From: [Phialemoniopsis] sp. UDSM-2020
Lineage: Eukaryota > Ascomycota > Sordariomycetes > Thyridiales > Thyridiaceae
DNA: 64,000 nucleotides
Reading direction: 5' to 3'
Assembly: GCA_018873225.1 (NCBI GenBank)
Contig: JAEILZ010000009.1
Coordinates: 859,501 to 923,500 of the forward strand
Shown one piece after another: positions 12,101-22,713 of this stretch; position 1 is the first letter of the stretch; each line of letters opens with the position of its first letter. The position numbers were made by a program, and so were the translations under genes. The notes under the pieces are model-generated. The model was not told where the DNA came from. It saw only the letters and a program-made list of their open reading frames with translations, and did no database searches.

Positions 12101-13731
12101 TTCGACGTTCTTTGGCTCAGCACCGTCGGCAAAACTCCCGCAAGACTGAGGAGTTACGTCGTTGAACACTCGTGTGTCGTTGCTTTTTGCTCCCGCATCA
12201 ATAGTTCTCGCACATTCCAGTGCCAGTCCTTAGAGATGGGGATAGCGTCAGCCAGCCCCATAACCTAGATCCGCTCACGACAAGCGAGCTTCCGTATGAT
12301 GAGAACAGCACAACCAACACGATATCCCGCGGAGTGCCTCGTGTCTCTCGGTGACCAGCGCTGCTGCCAGCTCGGTCAAAGATCAATTGACTATCATGTC
12401 TTGTCTCATAATGTGTAGTAAAAAGCATGGTTTTGGAATCATGGCTAGCAAGTTGCGTCATATCATTTCCCACGTTGGAGCCAAAAAGACCCCGCGTCAC
12501 GACGCGTGTTACCCAGCTTCTTCACAAACAGTCGCAATTCGTGTGACCACCGGCCAGCCACGGGCTTGGACGATCACAGCACGCCGAGCCGCATTGCTGA
12601 AAGGCCCCGGAGATTTTATGGCGCAATATGCAAATCATCCAATGTCCATCACCTCCAGATACAAACCCTGTGGCGTGGAACTGAACACTCCCACAACACA
12701 CCGATCTGCATGATGATCCGAAAGAGCCGCAAGTGACAAGAGGGGTAGGAAACGCCCAGACGGTCTCGAACACAAACTATCAGAAAAGGCGAGGGACTAT
12801 CCTAGAGACAGTTCCTCAAAAGAACCCACAACTCGGGTGTTGTATTCACTAATATCTGTCGATTTGTTTTGTTTACTATTTACTTTGCTGCCATGTTTTC
12901 ATACTTTTGTTAGTAAAGAAAACACAGAGCTTGCTTTGCGGGGTCAAAACACACACCAGAATCCACTGCGGTTCTGTATCCATGCTCTAGAGCGCGAGAT
13001 CGATAGTCTGTGACTGTGGCTGAGTTTGGCCGCTAGAGCGTTGAAAGCTACGATCATCTCCACCCGAGAAAATGACAAGTCAAAGCAAGAACAAATACTC
13101 GCTTAACATGGCTCCGGAGCAAGTGGACCTTGGCACTCCGACCAGTCCTGGAGAAAAGACCCCGCGCGCCGGGACTTCGGAGCCGAATGTGCCTGGGATC
13201 CAAGTCGGCAGTCTCCGAGGAATGCGGCACCATGATCGGCAGGTCCCTCAACGGGCTCAATGGGTCGTCTGCGAAGGCCGCAGGGAGCTGTGCATGCGCC
13301 GCCGCGGACTCGGGCCTTGCATCCTGCTCGGTGTATCATTGCCTCGAGAAAAGCTGGGGTAAAAGTGACGTATTCTATGCAGGCCGTCGCTACGAGTCCC
13401 CAACTTCCCCCAGTTCGAACGGCCAGCAACCGCAGAGAATAGCCAGAATGAAGAACCACTCTGGGACTCGGCTCCGCAGCGGACCGGCCTCTGATTGCTG
13501 GAACTGCAAAATTCCTTTGGGCTCTCTGCTACGATGTAACTGCAAATAAATGACCCCTCAGTTGTGTCTCTGTAAGTTGGTAAGGTGTTTGGGGTGTATA
13601 AGTGAAGTGAAATATAGTAGTAAAAGCTTCAAAATGCGCGGCCGCCGCCCTTTTTGCGAATCGCATAGCACCAATGCTGCGCATCGCATGCAAGTAGGAT
13701 CTGAGTTCGGATTTCCATTGGTCTCCTAAAG
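9120..13731. other. 4.6-kb region without a supported gene
   Basis: Open frames here (for example 10846-11397 on minus, 11019-11408 and 13130-13549 on plus) overlap each other on both strands and contain no recognisable domain or splice pattern. The stretch has short GTAC-rich sequence (around 11060-11090) and two copies of the nonamer TACGGAGTA (10238-10246; reverse complement at 11644-11652). It should include the beta-galactosidase promoter at its right end and the promoter of the tetraspan gene at its left end. A non-coding RNA or a decayed gene cannot be excluded. Confidence 0.5.
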
Positions 13732-16700
13732 ATGCGGGTTCACCTTGCGCTTGTGACAGTCTTGAGCTGGCTTTCTGCGGCCTTGGCTACCTCTAATAAC
13801 CTCACCGACTTGGTAACCTGGGACAAGTACAGCCTGTCGGTCAATGGCACCCGTGTTTTTATAAAGTGAGTCCGATAGATATAAAATGTCCAAGAGGGTC
13901 CCCTCACTGACGATGTGAATTAGTTCGGCCGAGTTTCACTACCAAAGGCTTCCAGTGCCAGAACTGTGGCCGGTTAGACATCCTCCTTCGTCTTTAGCTG
14001 GGATCATAACTGAGTGGAACATCTTTGGCTTTAGGACGTCTTTCAGAAGTTCAAGGCCAATGGTTTCAATGCCATCAGGTAGGAATTGCACCGACCCTTT
14101 CTTCAAATTCTGTGCCATTTCAAGGCTGACTCTTGGCCCGCAGCGTATACTTCTTCTGGTCCTATCACTCGCCCTCCCCGGGGGTGCTCGACTTCGAAAG
14201 TCCTGGCAAAGATCTCCAGAAGCTCTTCGACTACGCCAAGGAAGCCGGGCTATGGGTCATCGCCCGCGCAGGCCCGTATTGCAATGTATGTGGCCGTGGC
14301 TCTGATCGGTTGTTTCTTGACTGACAGTGACAAAGGCCGAGACGAACGGCGGCGGTCTTGCTCTCTGGGGCTCCGACGGGAGTTTAGGAAAGCTGCGAAC
14401 TGGTGATGAGACGTACTACCAGGCGTGGCTGCCGTGGATCACGGCCGTGGGCAAGATCATAGCCAAGAACCAGATCACCCAAGGCGGTGTCAGTTCTCCC
14501 CTATTGACCCTCAGTACTCGACGCAGTCATACTGACAAGTAATGTCGCTTTTCTCAGCCGGTCATTCTGAACCAGATCGAAAATGAGCTCCAAGAGACTC
14601 GCCACGATCCGAACGACACACTCGTGATCTACATGAAGCAGATTGAGGCCGCCTTTCGCGATGCAGGGGTCATCGTGCCCTTCACCCACAACGAGAAGGG
14701 CATGCGCTCCCAGTCCTGGTCCACCGACTACCAAGACGTCGGCGGCGCCGTCGAGATATACGGCCTCGACAGCTATCCCGGGGGCTTGTCTTGTACTAAC
14801 GCCAACACGGGGTTCAAGGTCGTGCGAACCTACTACCAGTGGTTCCAGAACTACTCGTTCACGCAGCCGAGCTACGTGCCTGAGTTTGAGGGCGGGTGGT
14901 TCTCGGCTTGGGGCGCGGACGTGTTCTACGATGAGGTAAGTGCTCAAAGCTGTTGCGGTTGAAAATGCAGAGGGCTGAACTATGATGTAAAAGTGTGCGA
15001 CAGAGCATGATCCTGCATTTGCGGATGTGTACTACAAGAACAACATCGGGCAGCGTATTACACTGCAGAACATCTACATGACCTATGGCGGAACAAACTG
15101 GGGACATTGTAAGTGTACCAGCTCACATAAGCCTCTTATATACACGAAACCGTGATTGTGAGTTTGGTGATATTAACGAAGTCATCTACACAGCTGCTTC
15201 GCCGGTTGTTTATACAAGTTATGACTACAGGTAACCACACTGTCTCTTCAATATCAGTCAATGAATTACATCATGGGATATCTGACGACTCGCAACAGTG
15301 CGCCCCTTCGCGAAACTCGCCAGCAAACTACAAAACTTCTCCAGACCAAGCTGGTCAACATGTTCTCCGGCTCGTCTCCAGACCTGCTCAAGACATACAT
15401 GGTCGGTAATGGCACTGGCTATCAAGTCTCCTCCAAGTCCATATGGAGCTGGGTCCTCAAGAACCCCGACACCGGAGCCACCTTCACCGTCGTTCAGCAG
15501 GACAACACGCCCTCCAGGGACAATGTCTCCTTCTCCGTCGACCTCGACACCAGCGCCGGCAAGGTCACGGTGCCGAATGTGGCGCTCAACGGTCGTCAGA
15601 GCAAGATCCTCGTCACTGACTACAGCTTCGGCACACACAAGCTCCTGTACTCCTCGGCAGACGTAGCTACCCACGGTACCTTTGGTGGCGACAACAGTGT
15701 TCTGGTCATGTACCTCAAGGAGGGCCAGACTGGCGAGTTCGCTTTCAAGGGCGATTCTGACTTGACTTTCACCACGTCTGGTCCTTCCGTCGTGAAATCA
15801 TCTTCAGCGGGATCCGGTCAAGTCTTCACATACACACAGGCTGCCGGCAAAACAACCGTCAAGTTCTCCAACGGTGCACTCCTCTACCTCCTCGATCAAC
15901 CCACGGCATGGCGCCTCTGGACGCCATCCACCACCTCGGACCCGCACTTCTCCCCTGACAAGCAGATCGTCGTCCTAGGTCCGTATCTCGTACGCTCCGC
16001 CTCCGTCAGTGGCTCGACCTTGCACATCTCGGGCGACACCGATGCCGCCGTCAGCATCGAAGCATACGTAGGCAGTGCCACCGAGATCAAGACCATCGAC
16101 TGGAACGGCAAGGACCTGCCCGCCACAAAGAACAGCTACGGCGCCTACACCGCCGCCGTCCCCGGCCCAGAGGACCGGCGCATCAACCTACCCTCCCTCG
16201 AAGACCTCCAGTGGCACGCCGCAGACGGCCTCCCCGAGTCCGACCCGGCCTACGACGACTCCCACTGGGCCCTCTGCAACAAGACGACGACCCTCTCGCC
16301 CGTCAAGCCCCTCACGCTGCCCGTCCTCTTCTCCTCGGACTACGGCCTCTACACCGGCGCCAAGATCTACCGCGGCACCTTCGACGCCCGCCCCGGCATC
16401 ACGGGCGCCAACATCACCGCCTCCGGAGGCCTGGCCTTCGGCTGGTCCGCCTGGCTCAACGGCGTCTTTGTCGGCGGGCACCCAGGCGACGCGGGCCAGA
16501 CCACTACGACGGTCGTCCTGTCTTTCCCTGCCACTGCGCTCGCCAAGGAAGCCAAGAAGAATGTGCTTACCGTGCTGGTCGACTACCACGGGCACGACCA
16601 GACCAGCACGGCCAAGGGCGTCGAGAACCCGCGCGGCATCCTCGGCGCCGCGCTCGTGGGCGGCACCGGCACCGCGCGGTGCCCGCCCAAGTTCAAGACG

Positions 16701-17252
16701 TGGCGCATCGCGGGCAACGCCGGCGGCGGCGCGGGCTACCTCGACCCCGTGCGCGGGCCCATGAACGAAGGGGGCCTGCACGCCGAGCGCCTGGGCTGGC
16801 ACCTCCCCGGTTTCGACCCGTCCACCTCTCCCGCTTTCACCACCAACGATAACTCCTCGCCGCTGACGGGCGGCCTGTCTACGGCAGGTCTGCGCTTCTA
16901 CACGGCGACCTTCGACCTCGACGTCGACGCCGACCTCGACGTGCCGCTGGGCATCGAGCTCTCGGCGCCCGCGGGCACGGTCGCGCGCGTCATGTTCTGG
17001 GTCAACGGGTACCAGTACGGCAAGTACGTGCCGCACATGGGCCCGCAGACGCGATTCCCCGTGCCGCCGGGCGTCCTCAACAATAAGGGGTCCAACACTC
17101 TGGCCGTTAGTCTGTGGGCGCAGACGGAGAAGGGGGCACGCCTGGACGGGCTGAGGCTGTTTAGCTACGGGGTGTACGAGAGCGGGTTCGGATTCAGTCG
17201 GGACTGGGCGCATCTGCAGCCCGGGTGGACGGATCGGAGTCAGTATGCCTAG
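13732..17252 (+). CDS. lacA: Secreted beta-galactosidase, glycoside hydrolase family 35
   Basis: Family role: GH35 enzymes release terminal beta-D-galactose from lactose and plant galactans; fungal members are secreted. Seen: nine exons, 13732-13865, 13924-13972, 14035-14078, 14144-14285, 14336-14488, 14558-14935, 14994-15108, 15194-15230 and 15299-17252, giving 1001 residues, the usual size of fungal GH35. A signal peptide is evident (residues 1 to about 19, hydrophobic, ending SAALA). The TIM-barrel core contains [30 protein letters not shown], the acid/base motif NQIENE (Glu184) and the nucleophile motif YVPEFEGG (Glu283); [10 protein letters not shown] is also typical. Jelly-roll domains follow. 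The eight introns are 50-105 nt and all splice in phase. The symbol is by family analogy. The gene ends in two consecutive UAG codons. Confidence 0.93.
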
Positions 17253-17546
17253 TAGAGGGATGGTTTGGGGGGCAAGTTTGGAGGTGTTGCGAGTTGGTAT
17301 CGTGTTGGTAGATACGTGCTATCTGCTCATCCCAGCTCGAGTTCTCATCCCATAATGACAAAAAGCATATGTAGCCTCCTTTTATGCTAGGATACCGCAG
17401 TGATGCATGTGATCGTACAATCATAGCCCGAAACGAATGCTCTCTAGGAGTCTGATATCCGGGCCCCCCAGTGCAACGCCGTCCCATACCTTTACAAAGC
17501 CCATACATAAAGAACAGATCCGAGGCACAGCCTCTGATTTAAGATG

Positions 17547-17834
17547 TTACCTTCGCCGATAGGTTTGACGCGCCCCTCTCTTGTGGATGTCATAGGTCGT
17601 GTAGACTTTTGCTGTAAGCCAAATGTCCGCCATGCGTCTATCGCTCTTCAGTAATTCTTCGATACGTGACAACTTTTCCGCTGTTGGAAATGTAGAATCA
17701 AGTTTGCGCCGCCTCCTCTCGTTCGATGAAAATTGCCTGGCCCAAGTCGAGTCGTGTATAGTAAAAGAAGGGTATAGTCGAAAACAACAATCAGTTACAC
17801 CGTTGCTCTCCTGGTCAGGAAGAGCGAGCCCGGC
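17547..17834 (-). other. 95-codon open continuation after the UAG of the AT-hook-like gene
   Basis: In frame with the upstream minus-strand gene, the 95 codons after its UAG (17837-17835) have no stop until UAA at 17549-17547. The second half reads like protein: it contains TAEKLSRIEELLKSDRRMAD and a basic end GARQTYRRR. Codon third positions are AT-richer than in neighbouring genes, which argues for 3' UTR. It could be UTR, a readthrough extension, or an exon of an unrecognised gene. It lies in the convergent region opposite the beta-galactosidase 3' end. Confidence 0.3.
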
Positions 17835-18912
17835 CTAGGCTGGGGTGTTGATCGCCTTGGGACTCTCCTTCTTCATTTGCTCTGCTGCTGTTGGCTGAGG
17901 CGGACCTGGTTCAGGTGGTCCATGGTCCCTGGGTCCTAGTCTTCGCCCAACCTCATGCACCGCCGGATTATCAATGGCAGGTTCCATTGGCGAGGGCCGC
18001 CTATCCTGTGGTGCGGGTGACCTTTCCACTGGGTCATACGCGGTCGAGGAATAAGGTGGAAGAACGCGCTGCTTTGATCAGCCCCCCATCGAAACACTTT
18101 TGCTTTTTCTGCTCTTTCACTTACTGGCTGTGTTCTACCAGCAGATAGAGGCCGGCTGCCGCCCCGGGAAGAAAAGTCCGCCGGGCCAGGCGAAGTCCGG
18201 TACGCAGGGGCCGCTGCAGCCGCTCCGTGCTCTTGAGGCAAGAATTGGGGCATCGTCGGCGCGAGCGGCGCGGGGCTGATGGGTGCGAAGCTACCAGGAG
18301 CATTTGCCCGAGCTTGCGCTTCTCTGTCCGCCTTCGAAGGCCGTCCCCTCTTTCTCCCTGTGCCTGTCGGGGTCACTTGCTGACTTGAGCTGGGAGCAAG
18401 TCCCGTGTAGCCATTGTGTGGCGGTCGTGGCTGGATGCGCGTGTACGGTGCCGCAGTCGGTAGGGGCTCTAACGAGTGTGCTATAGCCGGCCTCTTGGGC
18501 ACAGGTCCGTCAAATTCGCTGGGCGATTTGCGCTTCAGGGAGGCATCGTGCTGGGCCTGAAGGAGAGGGTTGGCCGGCTGTTCAACCCTGATCCCCATGC
18601 TCCTGGCGGCCTCCACGCACTGGTACATGTTGCGACCTGTATCACCCGAGAAGCTTGAGTAAAGGGCCGGTTCTGCTTGGACGTCTTTGCGATCTGAGCT
18701 TACCGCTTGGAATCTGCATGGAATACCAGTCGGGCTGTACCCCTAGCTGATTGTAGAACCCGACGACCACGTCGAGGTTGATCGGACTGGCTTTGATCAT
18801 CTCGGCGACCACGAAGCGCTGGTTCACGATGTCAGACACGGCGGTCCCAGCTGATTAGTGCGTATGCACGGACTATACACACCTTCTCTGCGTCGGTAAA
18901 AGAGTAATCCAT
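17835..18912 (-). CDS. AT-hook-like nuclear protein, function unknown
   Basis: No functional name is recognised. Seen: four exons, 18912-18883, 18818-18704, 18636-18125 and 18068-17835, giving 296 residues. The first 60 or so residues form a compact conserved-looking module: MDYSFTDAEKRFVVAEMIKA, then VQPDWYSMQIPSGRNMYQC. A Pro/Ala/Ser-rich middle follows, with SLKRKSPSEFDGPVPKRPA and an AT-hook-type GRKRGRPSKADREAQA at about 140-160. The C-terminus is Pro-rich. The splice from exon 1 uses a 64-nt intron ending AACCAG; the nearer AG would leave an intron of 32 nt and break the frame. Minor-groove DNA binding is inferred from the GRP core only. The gene is convergent with the beta-galactosidase. 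Confidence 0.8.
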
Positions 18913-21900
18913 TGTGGCGAGCTGTGAACTTCACCTGGTTCCGAGTCAAAACGAGTGTGTGTAAGGATAGAGCTCCCCCGGCGCGAGTGCGAAATCATCT
19001 GAGGGGCCTGGTGTTGTAAACACCTCCTGAATTCTGCGGACAAGGCACGGCGAGCTCCAAGTCTCCAGGCAGCGAGGCAGTTAACGAGAGAGGAGAGCTG
19101 CGGCAAAAGAGCATGTGCGCTCGCAGGATCTCGTCGCACTCGAGATTGTCGGGTTTGGACCTCGTTGCGCCGAGTCTCTCTGGCTGCCTGCACTGCCAGG
19201 CGATCGAAAGGGTGCTCCGCCGCGGGGTTTGTCAAGAGAACAAGCAAGTGGCTGATTTCCAGGCCAGGAGTGCATACAGGGTTGACCCGGGAGGACGCGC
19301 CAAACTGGTTTGGCTCTGCAGGCGCGCGTTTCTTCTCCTTGAAGGCTGTCAGGGCGACCCTGGTCGCACAGATAAGACCGGGGGCAAAAGTGATCGGTGC
19401 AGAACCAAGGTTGTTTGCTGCGTGTTGGTTTGGGCCAGATAATCGCTGAAGAAAACCAGAGGCGCAAAAACGTCGTGAACTCCAAACTCCAGTTGCTCTC
19501 TCTGTTGGCAAGAGACTCGAGACAGGAGTGTCCTCGAAAAGGTACGGAATCGCGTCCTATCAACCAGGAAGGCGGACCGCCGGAGAGAAAGCGTGTACAG
19601 GGATGGTGGAAGAGGCGAGTCGAAGTGTACCGGGATATCCCAGGATGGTGGTAGGTAGGTACCCCGCGGGTGTTATTGTCTGTGTGTTGGGGCTGCAAAG
19701 ACTGCCTCTCTGTTCAGGGACTAGAAAACAGATATTTTCTTGGTGATGATGGTCAGATCCCAGGGGAGAAAGTTGTCGCATGTAGCAGGCAAGAGTCGCT
19801 CGCCTTGCAGATGTCTAAATATGCATGAAGGTCCAGCTCGGAGAGGCAGCCGACGTTGAACCCCGGAAGGCCTGTGAAAGGTGTAGTCGCTAAATTGAGT
19901 CCCCAAGTCGGATTAGGGGACCACAGACAGCCAGCTCGTACCTTGTCAACCAAGACAACAACCGCACACACAGCGCAACTCCAGACGATCTCAGCGAAAG
20001 TACCAGGAAGCTTTAGGACTGCTGGTCTTGGTTCTCTGAAGCCTCCTTGCTTCGTCGAGGACAACGTTTCCGCCTTTTACGGTCGCATCGCATCTCAGCA
20101 CTCGAGGGGGGTGTACCCCATCGTGCCGCTAATGCTCACCAGATGACTGTGGGATGCATGAGAAGCTCTCTCGTAAATCCTATCCCATGCAGAAGCTCAT
20201 GCGGAACTGGATCCAGAGTGAGAGAGCACTCGGAGCTGAGTGGCCCAATTTACATGGCTGCATATATCAGTCTCGCATCGTCCAATGGGCGTCGGAGCAC
20301 CTGACCCCCTCCAGGTTTTTTGTTTGCTTCTGAAAGTCGCCCAAGCTAACACTTCCAAGATTCCCTCTCCCGTCAAATCACCTCCAACTCCTTGTCTGGA
20401 AAGGGAGACATTGAAAGGGGGTCTAAATCCCGTGTCAGAATGACATTATTTTCAGACGAAGAACTGACACAGAAGCCGCAAAGGGGCCTCCAAGACAGGT
20501 TTCGCGATGGGGGGCTGAGATTGTGTTTCTCACCTTTTGTCCACAGACAGTGGGTTAACCATTGCTTCTGGCGCCTGAAACATGGACCAGACGAGGTTCG
20601 CTGCCCAAGTCCGGGGACTCATCCCCAGAACAACATCCGCAAAGACTCAATGGGGATCTGACAGCGTTGCAAATATTGACCATCAAAGAGTCACCGCTCA
20701 TTTCAGCCACGTCTCCGTCACTTTTCTGACCTTGGTTCCCTTCTTTCATGGTTCGACGTCGAAAAGTGGGACAGAGACCTGGCATGGAGGCCATCTCCAG
20801 TCTCTCAGTGGTTCGAGGTCCTGAGAGAGCCTGCCAATGGCATCGCCAGGTCGCTCATCCGCCCGTCACATAAGAGCGGGAGCTAATGAACGTCCCCCAG
20901 GATGGCGGTGCTCCATGGGGGTTCATATTCGCAAGAGCCGCATCATGGTCGTCGATCACGGGAGCCGGTGAATGACCCGCAACAAGACGGCCGGCGGCGT
21001 TGGCGGATCGGAAGGAATAAAACAACGTCAAGTCATTGTCTGGAGAGGTGTCTCTGGTCGCACACCAAGACATTGCGAATCGGCGGTCAATCGAGGGTGC
21101 TCACATTCGGGGTTTTATAGAGGCCATGCACCGCATCCCACCGCCCTTTCACTGTTCCCGGCTGCTTGGAATTTACTCCACCCTTGCTGCACGATGCGCT
21201 GGCAAGTCGAAAAAAAGCTAAGTTTGGGCACGACGGCAATGCTCAGAGTCTGCAGGCATGGCTGAAACTGCAGCTTCAATGACACCAAAGCCAATGCGCG
21301 ACCCGTGGGGAGAGGCGATTTCTGCCTGGTCGCACGCGGGGGGCGATGGCGCCCGACCTGTCCCGTCATTCCCCTGTATGCAGGATCGAGTATCGCTAGG
21401 CATATCACTGGCAGTGTCGCCACGGTAAACCCATGCAAATGTCTGGCATTTACCTTTACTGCTTCATGAGAGGAGAATTGGTTTGTGTGTCGTTGCGTTC
21501 ACTCAAAAAATATTCAAGAGGGGAGCTCCCCAAGCTGGGCCAAGCAGCACATTGTCTTCGGACCGTCGCGATGAACGGAAAAGACGTTTTGGTCATTGCA
21601 AGTAGGTGGTCTTGATACAGGCAAGTCGAATCTGCCCAGAGGAAGTGACTACTAAGTGTCTTTCGTGTTCTTGCTCTACCAAGCCCGGCACCAATACCAT
21701 TTATCGCTGGCAGGGCAGGAGCTTGACTTACAAGCTGGATTGGAAAGCAAGGGGTACTCCTCCCATCCCGATTTCCAGACATCCAGCATACTTTATATAT
21801 GATTAATCTTTCAGAACAAAGTTAGATCGACACGGTCGTCAAGACCAGCTCGAATCAGAGTACTGTGATCTACTTTACTTTCTTCTTTACTTTTGGGAGC

Positions 21901-22713
21901 AATTCAATTCTCTGCTGGCATTCATTCTCCTCTGCATTTGCATTGACATGGTCAACAGCAAGCCGCTGTAATACAGTGAGTCGGCAGCTGGCAGCACTCC
22001 AACCTTCCAACCAATCACCCTTCACAAGCCCCGACAATAGTCAATAGCAAGCCAATTGATCCATGCTGGTCAATTGATGCCTCCCCCAGAATTGAAGGCC
22101 CACAGCGTGTTCCATTGAGGGTCAAATCAAAAGCCATTGTTTCGCTGGGGCCAGCGACGAAAAGAGTCCCACGCCTGTGCTCGCCTTTGACCACCGCTGT
22201 CTTTTGTCGAGCCTCTTCTATTGTCTCTCGCGCAATTTTGCATCCCCGGCTCCCCTTCGTCCTCGGCCACAAAGCAGCATTGACACACAATAGGCAAGCA
22301 TTCGTGCTTCACTGCTGCTGGTCGCTATTCATCTCCAAGTCCCTCCCGCCCTCGAATAAAACCCGGCGCAATTCCTCGAGGGAAGAGCTGGCCATGTCGC
22401 AAACCTTCACGTAGCTCCGCGCGCCGCCCACTCACTTTTTAAACCTCCCGCCAACGAACCTCCGTCCGCCTTGGTCCTCCAACTTTCTCTCTCCCTCACT
22501 TTCCCCTTTGGACGGCACATTCCTGCTCAACCCTGTCCCGAAAACCCGACTTATGTGCTCAGCAGTCCTAGATCTGCAGTCTTTGTATCTTCCCTGCTGA
22601 TATCATCCCTCTTTTGCATTTATCATCCGGCACCCCTACTCTTCTCCTTGCACGGTGTATCTCATACTTCTCTCCGGAAATTCCTGGCTCCGAGCTGGGC
22701 ATTCTCTAGCGCG
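18913..22713. other. 3.8-kb region without a supported gene, upstream of SET2
   Basis: Open frames of up to about 210 codons exist (for example 18873-19511 and 19081-19698 on minus) but overlap in several frames and show no domain. The right end (about 22440-22710) is strongly pyrimidine-rich on the plus strand and is probably the SET2 core promoter and 5' UTR. The left end should contain the promoter of the AT-hook-like gene. Confidence 0.5.

Noticed and set aside
13072..13549. Overlapping frames just upstream of the beta-galactosidase
   Set aside because: No splice pattern or motif linking them; likely promoter and 5' flank.
16188..17213. 341-codon open frame antisense to the beta-galactosidase
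   Set aside because: Shadow frame caused by strong GC3 bias of the last exon.
18841..18882. Shorter first intron (32 nt) for the AT-hook-like gene
   Set aside because: Below usual intron size and it breaks the frame; the 64-nt intron with a CTGAC branch motif gives continuous protein.
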